Assembly (NCBI GenBank): GCA_031273365.1
Contig: JAISSA010000277.1
Location: 1-13,203, forward strand
Direction of reading: 5' to 3'
Length of the DNA stretch: 13,203 nt
Source of the DNA: Synergistaceae bacterium
Lineage (GTDB): Bacteria; Synergistota; Synergistia; Synergistales; Aminobacteriaceae
The notes under the pieces were generated by a model. The model was not told the DNA's origin. It saw only the letters and a program-made list of their open reading frames with translations, and made no database searches. Position numbers and translations under genes: made by a program. This document shows, in pieces, positions 1 to 7,189 of this stretch (its first letter is position 1; each line of letters opens with the position of its first letter).

Positions 1-746
1 TGCCCCTGCGGCGTCGTCCGCCTCACGAAGTCGTCGATCAGCCTGCGGGATATGCTGAGGCCCGGAGGGACGTTCGGCAGGGCGTCGGGCGGGTACCAGC
101 CCGCGTCGTCCAGTTCCACTCCGTCCGGCTTCAGCTCGCCCCTCTTCCAGCGCGCGGTGAAGCCCAGCATCAGGGAACACGGAAATGGCCAGGACTGGCT
201 TCCAAAATAACGAACGTCCTGCACCTCGATGGAAACCTCCTCCATGATCTCCCGGGCCACGGTCTGCTCCAGCGTCTCGCCCGGCTCGACAAAGCCCGCG
301 AGCACGCTGTAACGCCTGAGCGGCATACGCGCGTTGTGCGCCAGCAGAATCCTGCCGTCCCGCTCCACCGCGACAATGACCGCGGGATGAAGCGGCGCGT
401 AAGAGACCCGTCCGCATTTGCTGCAGACCAGACCCCTGTCCTCCCGCTTCGGCTCCACTGGCGCGCCGCAGCTGGAACAAAACCGCGCATGACGCAGCCA
501 GTTCATGTACTGCCAGGCCGTCCCGACGTACGCGAAGGCCTCGTCGCCCCACCGCTCCCAGACCCCGCGCAGATCCAGCCACTCGCCGCCCTTTTCCGGG
601 ACGTAACCCTCATCCACCTCGCACCACGCAGGCGTCTCCTGCCAGGGCGGCGGAAGGTCCTGCGAGGACCTCAGCGCCTTCGGCCGCCTTTCGAACTCGA
701 AAATCACGTCCTGAACCAATACTTTATCGCCTCTGAATATCAGCAC
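1..746 (-). CDS. nudC: NAD(H) diphosphatase NudC (C-terminus cut by window edge)
   Basis: This Nudix hydrolase splits NADH/NAD+ into NMN(H) and AMP; in E. coli the same enzyme also removes NAD caps from RNA. Reading from the GTG at 746 gives about 248 codons with no stop before position 1, so only a few C-terminal residues are probably missing (E. coli NudC is 257 aa). An N-terminal domain (about 1-85) is followed by a zinc ribbon, C90-x2-C93 and C108-x2-C111. The Nudix box starts at G151 (GFVEPGE, then REIMEEVSI at 165-173). Its usual Gly is Ser172, while the metal-binding Glu residues are kept. The NudC signature SQSWPFP lies at 183-189, where E. coli has SQPWPFP. The start lies 1 bp after the selB stop and has only a weak SD, so translational coupling to selB is likely. 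The family call is secure; the exact start is less so because no ATG is available upstream. Confidence 0.93.
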   Translation of the reverse strand, partial: MLIFRGDKVLVQDVIFEFERRPKALRSSQDLPPPWQETPAWCEVDEGYVPEKGGEWLDLRGVWERWGDEAFAYVGTAWQYMNWLRHARFCSSCGAPVEPKREDRGLVCSKCGRVSYAPLHPAVIVAVERDGRILLAHNARMPLRRYSVLAGFVEPGETLEQTVAREIMEEVSIEVQDVRYFGSQSWPFPCSLMLGFTARWKRGELKPDGVELDDAGWYPPDALPNVPPGLSISRRLIDDFVRRTTPQG

Positions 747-747
747 G

Positions 748-2679
748 CTACTTCACTGCCTTTCGCACGACACGGACGTCGCCGACCCTGCGCGTGTACC
801 CCCTGGAGTCGAAGTGCTCCAGTATGGGAAGAATGAACCTGCGGCTGCTGTTCGTGGCGTCGCGGACGGCCGCGAGGGTGACGTTCCCCTCTATTTTCTG
901 CAGGACGTCCATCACGTTCTTTTCCACCTCGTCCGTCAGCAGATACTCGCCCGCAAGCAAAACAAGACGCCGCAGGTTTTTCAGGCTCCGAACCAAAGCC
1001 GAAAAAGCCTGCTCATCCATATTTAGCGCCCCTTTCGCCTCCTCGAGCGTCGGAGGCTGGAAGCCCCTCTGTCGGCACAGAGCGAAAAGGGCCTCGCTGT
1101 TCTTTCGGAAGGCCTCGTCGTCCCGCGGCGTAAAATCCGGCAGGCGAACCCTGTTGTCGTCCACGACGACCGCGCCCCTCTCCGCCAGAAGCGCCACGAA
1201 CGACCGGGCCGCCCTGCCCGGCGCCTTCGGGACCGCACGCGCCAGTTCATCCGCGGGCATCCCCGCCTCCGACGCGCGGGTCTCGTGATACTCCCTCAGA
1301 GTGTTTTCGACGTTCAGGGAAAGCTCTTTGAACCCGGCGTGGGAGAGATAGACGGGCCGGTCTCCCTTCAGCTCCAGAACGACTCCGTCCCTGACCAGGC
1401 GGGACGCGATGACGGAAAGCTCCGCAGCGCCCTCCTGAAGCGCCAGCGACGCCTGTTCGAAGTCCATTATACCCGCCTGCTGCACCAGGATCGCAAGGCG
1501 TTCCCCCACGGACGGCGCGGCGCTCAGCGCGCGGATGCGCTCCGCCGAGGCCCCGCGCGCGGCCGCGCCCCTCGGCTTATGGGCGTAGGGGAAGATGACG
1601 CGGCCCCCTCCGATGGTGATCAGAGGGCTGTAGAAACGAAGGATGAAGCGCTGTTCAGCCGTGCAGACGACGGGCTCCTCGACCACGATCTGGGCCGGAG
1701 CCTCTCCGCCGGGCGGAACGTTCCTGGCCTCCAGCAGCGACGCGCGCGCCAGCACGTCCGACGTCCCGATGTAGACGCGGACCCGCTGCCAGTGCTTCAG
1801 AGGCTCCGCGGCGGACGGCAAAATCCTGATCATCGCGTCGAAACAGCGCGTATTCGCGTAAACGCCCCTGCGGCAGACGACGTCGCCGCGCGAGAGCTCG
1901 TCCACCGAAACGCCGGCGAGGTTCGCCGCCACACGCTGCCCGGCGAAGGCCTCCTCCACCGTATGGCCGTGGACCTGCAGGGTTCGAATTTTTCCCTCCC
2001 TGCCGGCGGGGAAAATCTCCACTTCGTCTCCCGGCCGGGCGATCCCCCGGTACGCCGTTCCCGTAACGACCGTTCCAAACCCCGCTATGGGGAACGCCCG
2101 GTCGATGGGCAGAAAAAGCGCCCCCCTGCGCGGGCGCGGACGCACCCGATCCACGAGGGCGGCCAGCTCTTTTTTGAGTTCGTCGAGGTTCTGTCCCGTC
2201 TGCGCCGACACCGGGACGATCGCCTTCCCCTCGAGAAAGGTTCCCCCGACGAACTCCCGCACGTCCTCCTCGACCAGCTCCAGCAGCTCGGGTTCGACGC
2301 GATCCGCCTTGGTGAGAACGACCAGTCCGTCCCTGACGCCCAAAAGCTCCAGAATCGCCAGATGCTCCCGGGTCTGGGGCATAACGCTCTCGTCCGCCGC
2401 GACGACCAGCATGACGGCATCGACGCCCGATGCCCCGGCGACCATCTGGCGGATAAATCGCTCATGCCCCGGCACGTCGATGATGCTGACCACGCGGCCG
2501 TCGTCGAGGCACAGAGGGGCGAAACCCAGCTCTATCGTGATGCCGCGCTTCTTCTCCTCCAGCAGGCGGTCGCAGTCCACTCCCGTCAGCGCGGCCACGA
2601 GCCTTGTCTTTCCGTGATCGATGTGTCCGGCCGTACCGATGACCAGAGATATTTCGCGGGTTTCGCGAGTTTCGCTCAT
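748..2679 (-). CDS. selB: Selenocysteine-specific elongation factor SelB
   Basis: SelB is the EF-Tu-like GTPase that carries Sec-tRNA(Sec) to the ribosome at UGA codons marked by a SECIS element. The protein is 643 aa. G-domain motifs are all present: GHIDHGKT at 18-25 (G1), RGITIE at 45-50 (switch I), DVPGHE at 68-73 (G3) and TKAD at 123-126 (G4). EF-Tu-like beta-barrel domains follow, then a C-terminal stretch of winged-helix repeats that in this family binds the SECIS hairpin. The ATG at 2679 is chosen because it overlaps the selA stop as ATGA and has an AAAGGA SD. The frame stays open upstream to about 2916, but that part runs through the selA 3' end and is low-complexity Arg/Gly/Ser sequence. 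The gene sits between selA and nudC in one operon. Its presence implies that the host decodes UGA as selenocysteine. Confidence 0.97.
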   Translation of the reverse strand: MSETRETREISLVIGTAGHIDHGKTRLVAALTGVDCDRLLEEKKRGITIELGFAPLCLDDGRVVSIIDVPGHERFIRQMVAGASGVDAVMLVVAADESVMPQTREHLAILELLGVRDGLVVLTKADRVEPELLELVEEDVREFVGGTFLEGKAIVPVSAQTGQNLDELKKELAALVDRVRPRPRRGALFLPIDRAFPIAGFGTVVTGTAYRGIARPGDEVEIFPAGREGKIRTLQVHGHTVEEAFAGQRVAANLAGVSVDELSRGDVVCRRGVYANTRCFDAMIRILPSAAEPLKHWQRVRVYIGTSDVLARASLLEARNVPPGGEAPAQIVVEEPVVCTAEQRFILRFYSPLITIGGGRVIFPYAHKPRGAAARGASAERIRALSAAPSVGERLAILVQQAGIMDFEQASLALQEGAAELSVIASRLVRDGVVLELKGDRPVYLSHAGFKELSLNVENTLREYHETRASEAGMPADELARAVPKAPGRAARSFVALLAERGAVVVDDNRVRLPDFTPRDDEAFRKNSEALFALCRQRGFQPPTLEEAKGALNMDEQAFSALVRSLKNLRRLVLLAGEYLLTDEVEKNVMDVLQKIEGNVTLAAVRDATNSSRRFILPILEHFDSRGYTRRVGDVRVVRKAVK

Positions 2680-4112
2680 TTCGATCCTTTCACGCTGCTC
2701 TCGATGTCGCCGAACGCCGCGGAAAGCTCCTTTTCGTCGCCGGGGCGCAGCGTCCGCACGTGAATCACCAGCGCGTCGTCGACGTCCGCGAGACGGCGGG
2801 CTCCGCAGAGGACAGGCAGATCGCGGGCGCGAAGAAGCGCCTGAAGCCGCCCCGCGCCCCCCAGAGGATGACGGGTCACCGCGACCCCCCAGCCGGTCAG
2901 GGGAAGCTCGGGGCAACTGCCGCCGCCCACGGCGTCCTCGACCTCCACGACGGAGACGCGGGCGCTCGTCACGCGGCGAAGCCGGGCCGCCAGCCGCGTT
3001 GCCTGCGCCTTCATGGACTCCCCCGTCCGGCGCAGCATCGAAAGCGTGGGGATGGCGTCGTATTCGCCCTTCATGTAAAGCTGCATCGTGACCTCGAACG
3101 CGGCGAGCGTCATCTTGTCGACCCGCAGCGCCCGCAGGACCGGATGCCCGCGCAGGCGGTCGACGACGGACCGCCTCCCGGCGATCACCCCGATCTGAGG
3201 GCCGCCGAGCATCTTATCCCCTGAAAACGTCACGACGTCGACCCCCTCGTTCAGACAGGCCCGAACGTCCGTCTCTCCTTCGAGGCCCAAAATTCGCCCG
3301 TCGACCAGAAGGCCGCTGCCCGCGTCCTCCATGAGGAGCAGCCCCCTTTCGTGGGCCAGAACGGCCAGGTCGCGCCGCCGGGGCGCGGCGGTGAACCCCT
3401 CGATTCTGAAGTTGGAGGGATGGACCTTGAGCAGCATGGAGGTCCTCTCCGTTATGGCCCCGACGTAGTCCGCCAGGTGCGTGCGATTCGTCGTGCCCGT
3501 CTCCGCCAGCTCGGCGCCGGAAAAGGCCATGATGTCGGGAATGCGGAACGACCCGCCGATCTCGACGAGCTCTCCCCGCGACACGACGACCTCCGTGCCC
3601 TTCGCCAGCGCGGAAAGACAAAGCAGAACCGCCCCGGCGTTGTTGTTCACGACGAGCGCGGCCTCCGCCCCCGTAAGCGTGCAAAGCGCCACCTCGACGT
3701 GCGCGTTGCGGTGGCCCCGCACTCCCTCGTCCAGGTCGTACTCCAGGTTGCTGTACCCGGAGGCGACGTCCGCCACGGCGGACAGCGCCTCGTCCGCCAG
3801 ACAGGAGCGCCCCAGGTTCGTGTGGATGACCACCCCCGTCGCGTTGACGAGCGGCCGCAGGCGTCGCCGCTCCTCGGCCTTCAGAAGGCCCTCGAGGCGT
3901 CGCCGCAGGGGCTCCGGGGAGAGGTCGACGTCCTCCCCCTCCAGAAGTCTTCGCCGGATGCGCGTCAGTTCATCGTCGAAGACCCGCCTGACCCTGTCGC
4001 GCCCCAGGCTCGCCTGCCACCGGCGCGACCATTCCCCCTCCAGAAGAACGTCCATTCCGGGAATCGATCTCATTTTTTTTCTGATGTCGTCAATCACAGG
4101 CGCGTCCCCCAC
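2676..4112 (-). CDS. selA: L-seryl-tRNA(Sec) selenium transferase SelA
   Basis: SelA is a PLP enzyme that converts Ser-tRNA(Sec) to Sec-tRNA(Sec) using selenophosphate. The protein is 478 aa, normal for the bacterial family. The N-terminal segment has the family's RSIPGMDVLLE-type motif near residue 15. The central fold contains VNATGVVIHTNLGRS (about 88-102) and the PLP-lysine loop SGDKMLGGPQ, where Lys300 is the predicted Schiff-base residue. The GTG start at 4112 has an AGGAGA SD at 4122-4127 with a 9-nt spacer. It is the first gene of the minus-strand operon and overlaps selB by 4 bp. The tRNA(Sec) gene selC and the selenophosphate synthetase gene selD are not in the window. Confidence 0.97.
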   Translation of the reverse strand: MGDAPVIDDIRKKMRSIPGMDVLLEGEWSRRWQASLGRDRVRRVFDDELTRIRRRLLEGEDVDLSPEPLRRRLEGLLKAEERRRLRPLVNATGVVIHTNLGRSCLADEALSAVADVASGYSNLEYDLDEGVRGHRNAHVEVALCTLTGAEAALVVNNNAGAVLLCLSALAKGTEVVVSRGELVEIGGSFRIPDIMAFSGAELAETGTTNRTHLADYVGAITERTSMLLKVHPSNFRIEGFTAAPRRRDLAVLAHERGLLLMEDAGSGLLVDGRILGLEGETDVRACLNEGVDVVTFSGDKMLGGPQIGVIAGRRSVVDRLRGHPVLRALRVDKMTLAAFEVTMQLYMKGEYDAIPTLSMLRRTGESMKAQATRLAARLRRVTSARVSVVEVEDAVGGGSCPELPLTGWGVAVTRHPLGGAGRLQALLRARDLPVLCGARRLADVDDALVIHVRTLRPGDEKELSAAFGDIESSVKGSK

Positions 4113-4121
4113 AATTTGATG

Positions 4122-4127
4122 TCTCCT
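4122..4127 (-). promoter_or_regulatory. SD supporting the GTG start of selA
   Basis: Reading on the minus strand, AGGAGA lies 9 nt before the GTG at 4112. It decides the selA start in the absence of an ATG. Confidence 0.7.
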
Positions 4128-4155
4128 GTCTGATGTATACTTTCCAAAGTTATTC

Positions 4156-4161
4156 TATAAT
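4156..4161 (+). promoter_or_regulatory. Candidate -10 box for yedF
   Basis: A perfect TATAAT lies in the 112-bp divergent gap between selA and yedF, 63 bp before the yedF ATG. No good -35 is seen: the best, CTGATG at 4130-4135, has a 20-bp spacer. The TATAAT may therefore depend on an activator, or may be chance in this locally A/T-rich stretch. On the minus strand TATACA at 4139-4134 is a weaker -10 candidate for selA. No riboswitch-like structure was evident in the gap. Confidence 0.4.
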
Positions 4162-4224
4162 AAAAAGAGCTCAAAGCAGTTGTCGAATGTTTGCCATCAA
4201 ATGTCAGTGGGAGGAACACGCACA

Positions 4225-4890
4225 ATGAAGACGATCAACGCGAGAGGGAAGCTCTGCCCCGAGCCCGTCGTCATGACGAAGGCCGTCGTCGATCAGGGAG
4301 AAAGGGAACTGGAAGTGCTTCTGGACAACCCCACCGCGGCATCCAACGTGATGCGGTTTCTGGAAAGCCGGGAGTACAGCGTCCTGTTGAAGGACGACGA
4401 GGGTATGCTGTCGATTTCGGCATGTAAAAAAGAGGGAAAAGAGGGAAAATCAGCGGCTCCCGCGGCCACGGCCACGGAAACTTCTCAGGAGCAACCCGTC
4501 AGGGCGCAACCCGCCACGAAAATCGCTCCCGGCGGGACCGACCCCCTGCCGACGGGGACGTTTTCCGTCCTCGTCACCTGCAAAACGCTGGGACGCAGCG
4601 ACGAACAGCTCGGCGAGGTGCTGATGAAAAGCTTTCTGGGCACGCTGGCGCAGATGGACAACGCCCCCATCGTCGTGGCCCTCATGAACGAGGGGGTCCG
4701 TCTGTCTCTTTACGATTCTTCGACCTGCGATCACCTGAAAAACCTGGAAAAAAAGGGCGTCATCATCCTCGTCTGCGGGACCTGCGTCAGCCACTTCGCT
4801 ATCGCCGACCGGATCGGCGTCGGGACCATCTCCAACATGTTCGAAATCATCGAGACGCTGAACAGGGCCGACAAAACAATAACGCTGTAA
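4225..4890 (+). CDS. yedF: Selenium metabolism protein YedF (TusA-like + DsrE-like)
   Basis: This is a 221-aa protein of the YedF selenium-metabolism family (TIGR03527-type). The N-terminal TusA/SirA domain (1-68) carries the CPEP motif, with Cys11 as the likely chalcogen-accepting cysteine. A Gln/Ala/Pro/Thr-rich linker follows (about 69-111). The C-terminal DsrE/F-like domain (112-221) carries C184-G-T-C187 in the conserved CGTC position, and the family's GxISNMF-type motif is at 200-206. The precise reaction is not established; the family co-occurs with selenium-use genes and is thought to handle reduced selenium or sulfur. The ATG at 4225 is preferred over the ATG at 4180 because of GGGAGG at 4209-4214, 10 nt upstream. 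It is divergent from selA-selB, which supports the selenium assignment. Confidence 0.9.
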   Translation: MKTINARGKLCPEPVVMTKAVVDQGERELEVLLDNPTAASNVMRFLESREYSVLLKDDEGMLSISACKKEGKEGKSAAPAATATETSQEQPVRAQPATKIAPGGTDPLPTGTFSVLVTCKTLGRSDEQLGEVLMKSFLGTLAQMDNAPIVVALMNEGVRLSLYDSSTCDHLKNLEKKGVIILVCGTCVSHFAIADRIGVGTISNMFEIIETLNRADKTITL

Positions 4891-4894
4891 CATC

Positions 4895-4933
4895 GTACCT
4901 GAACGGGCCCGACGGCTGCGCATCGTTCAGTAC
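4895..4933. repeat. Imperfect inverted repeat between yedF and the cas operon
   Basis: The arms are GTACCTGAACG (4895-4905) and CGTTCAGTAC (4924-4933). They pair over 10 bp with one bulged C, enclosing an 18-nt G/C-rich loop. No T-run follows on the plus strand, so it is not a canonical intrinsic terminator. It could be an attenuating RNA hairpin, a Rho-dependent end for yedF, or an operator. No convincing promoter is visible in the remaining part of the 85-bp gap. Confidence 0.5.
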
Positions 4934-4975
4934 GCTTCGCAAATTTACAAAAAATAGTCATCAGGAGGAATCGAC

Positions 4976-7189
4976 GTGCCGTTTTATAACCCCTATGGTT
5001 TTGTTCCGACTCCCGAAAGGACGGGCCCCGAGAATTCGTTCGCGCAGGACCATGATCCGACCGTCCCGGGAAGTCGGGAAAATCACTCGCGATACTGGGA
5101 AGACCGCTACACGGGAAATATCCCGGTTGTGCTCACCACCAGAACGCCTTTATTCATCACGAACCCGGAAAGCAGAAGACCTGTGGACGGCGGTCCGGCA
5201 GACCATTTTTGCTGGGGGACGCTCGACTATATCCCCGCGACGGCGATCAAGGGAATGCTGAGCACTTATTACGAGGCAATCACGAACAGCAGATACCGGG
5301 TGTTCTCGAAGCATGATAAAAAACCGGCTTATCGCTCTCAGGCCAATCCGGACCTCGTGCCGGGGCGAATCATGCTGAACGCTGCGGGGACCTTCGAGGT
5401 GGAGCTGTTCCCGGGCACCTCGGCTTTGGGGACCCCCAACCCTCTGTACGCGGCGTGGCTGCCGACATACCGCGGAGGCCCTCTCCACCGCCTGACGACC
5501 GCCGGAACGCCCGTTACGGCGACAATCAGCAGATATCAGTACAACAGAGGCTTCGAGTTATGGAGCGTCGATTCCATCGGCACGCAGCGTTTCACCCCTG
5601 TTTCAGAGCACATCACCCCTGTTCCAGGCACGGACAGAACCGTCACCGGTTATGTCGTCGTATCCGGGAAGATTTTCAACAGAAAACACGACGAGCGTTT
5701 TTTCTTCAACGCCACAGGGACCCCGCAGGTGTTTCCGATTCCCCGCACTGTTCAGGAGGACTACGAGGAGCTCGTCGCCGATTACCAGGACGTGCATCAG
5801 CCGGGTGGACCATTCTCGAACCCTGGCGACAACACCGTTTTTGGAGAGCACATAACGACTCCCGCGAGAAAGAGAATGCGCAACGGGGATTTCGTCTACG
5901 TCGATATGAGCGGAGCCGCGGTAAAAGCCGTCTTCCCCGTCCAGATATCGCGGAAACTTTCTGAAAAGACGCCGAGAAGCTGCGTTTACCCTTCGATTTT
6001 GCCGGCGGAAAGTTTGGAGAAGCTTTCTCCCGCCGACCGTCTTTTCGGCTGGGTCGCGCAGGGGCAGGGCGGCGCGTGGAAGGGGAAGATACGCATTTCG
6101 GACGGCATCTTTTCACGCCCTGTAAAGGAGCCGAATCAAACGCCGACGGAAATACTGAGCCCTCCCCGCGCTCTTGCGATTCTCAACGGGGCCAAGCCGG
6201 CTCAGGCCAGATTTTACCTGGGCGACATCTATGGCAATCCACAGAACGCCCGCTTGTCTAAAGACGATGCCTCTTACCGGGGAAATAAAAAATTACGCGG
6301 CAGGAAATTCTACCTGCACCAGATCGCGCAAAACGCGGCATACTGGAATACCGCGGAGTCTGCATTCGTGCGAGACAGGAGCAGACAGAACCGTTCCATA
6401 TCGAGCTGGATTCCGCCCGGGAGAAGATTTAAATTCAACATAAGGGTCGAAAACCTTACCCGGACGGAGCTTGGAGCGCTCCTGACGCTGCTTGCCTTCC
6501 CGGATCAGCGTTGCTTCAAGCTGGGATACGCCAAACCCCTTGGGTTCGGCAGCGTTTGGCTGAGGCTCGATTTGCCTCAGCAAAATAATGTGCTGCCCGT
6601 CCTGACGGGACAGCAGAGAAAGGATCGGTATCGCGCTTTTGGAGCTGCGCCTGTCTCCACACTCGATGAAGCCGCCAGGGAAGGCGTCATCCTGGATTAC
6701 AAAGCGGCCATGGTCGAGGCGTATGCCGGTCATCGTCCCGGCATTCCGGAATCCTGGAAAAACGCGACGGAATGCCAGGGGGACTGGGTCGATATGATCC
6801 GGGGCGAGAAGAAAGCAGCGGAAGCATTGGGCGCTCTGTGGCGAACCTCGATTCAGAACGGCCTCAGGATACTTCCCGTCGATGACATCGGGGAGTACGC
6901 CGAACTGCTCGAGGAACCTGAAAGAACTGCATTGCAGAAGGCTTATGATCTCGACCGGAACGCTTACAGCGCTGACGTTCAGGCTCAGTGGTCCGGATTG
7001 TCGTTTATCGGCGCTTGCATAACCGCACTGGAGGGGAGACCCGCCGCTCAGGTCCATTACCCCCGAAGCGCCCCCGGCGATAAAGGCTTCACCTGGTTCG
7101 TCAAAAATGAAACGTCAGTGAACAGCCGCGTCGTCAATGGTCATTGCCTGCCGGTTATGGGCGGAACGCTGCCGGAGTTGGAGGAATAA
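4976..7189 (+). CDS. Type III-Dv Cas7-insertion subunit (TIGR03986-like RAMP)
   Basis: This 737-aa RAMP protein is a backbone Cas7 subunit of a type III CRISPR effector. The N-terminus YNPYGFVP is typical of TIGR03986 proteins. Cas7 landmarks appear in order: IPATAIKG at 86-93, LFGW at 356-359 followed by ISDG at 374-377, and the glycine loop KLGYAKPLGFGSV at 515-527. In an ordinary Cas7 such as Csm3 the IPGxSLKG and LFG motifs are close together. Here about 260 residues separate them, so the Cas7 fold carries a large insertion, matching the Cas7-insertion subunit of the III-Dv complex. A roughly 200-residue tail follows the glycine loop and includes a VHYPR...FTWFVKNE stretch that I associate with the family. 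The GTG start has AGGAGG at 4963-4968 with a 7-nt spacer. The next gene begins at the base after its stop. The RAMP assignment is strong; the III-Dv subunit name comes from domain layout plus neighbours. Confidence 0.88.
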   Translation: MPFYNPYGFVPTPERTGPENSFAQDHDPTVPGSRENHSRYWEDRYTGNIPVVLTTRTPLFITNPESRRPVDGGPADHFCWGTLDYIPATAIKGMLSTYYEAITNSRYRVFSKHDKKPAYRSQANPDLVPGRIMLNAAGTFEVELFPGTSALGTPNPLYAAWLPTYRGGPLHRLTTAGTPVTATISRYQYNRGFELWSVDSIGTQRFTPVSEHITPVPGTDRTVTGYVVVSGKIFNRKHDERFFFNATGTPQVFPIPRTVQEDYEELVADYQDVHQPGGPFSNPGDNTVFGEHITTPARKRMRNGDFVYVDMSGAAVKAVFPVQISRKLSEKTPRSCVYPSILPAESLEKLSPADRLFGWVAQGQGGAWKGKIRISDGIFSRPVKEPNQTPTEILSPPRALAILNGAKPAQARFYLGDIYGNPQNARLSKDDASYRGNKKLRGRKFYLHQIAQNAAYWNTAESAFVRDRSRQNRSISSWIPPGRRFKFNIRVENLTRTELGALLTLLAFPDQRCFKLGYAKPLGFGSVWLRLDLPQQNNVLPVLTGQQRKDRYRAFGAAPVSTLDEAAREGVILDYKAAMVEAYAGHRPGIPESWKNATECQGDWVDMIRGEKKAAEALGALWRTSIQNGLRILPVDDIGEYAELLEEPERTALQKAYDLDRNAYSADVQAQWSGLSFIGACITALEGRPAAQVHYPRSAPGDKGFTWFVKNETSVNSRVVNGHCLPVMGGTLPELEE

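Noticed and set aside
336..836. Plus-strand frame of 166 codons opposite nudC, and a minus-strand frame at 170-490
   Set aside because: The NudC frame carries an intact zinc ribbon and Nudix box across the same bases; the others are low-complexity Arg-rich shadows.
1285..2763. A long plus-strand open frame (492 codons) antisense to selB
   Set aside because: It is a by-product of GC-rich codon bias opposite a clear SelB; its translation is Arg/Asp/His-rich with no domain, and it has no convincing SD.
2680..2916. Upstream extension of SelB to 2916
   Set aside because: It would run deep into selA, is low-complexity, and lies before the well-supported ATG at 2679 with SD and ATGA overlap.
3351..4133. 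Plus-strand frame of 260 codons antisense to selA
   Set aside because: SelA is fully supported in this region, including the PLP-lysine loop; the antisense translation has no recognisable features.
4113..4224. Possible selC tRNA or selenium riboswitch in the selA/yedF gap
   Set aside because: The 112-bp gap holds two SD sequences and promoter-like A/T sequence but no cloverleaf and no room for a 90-100 nt tRNA(Sec).
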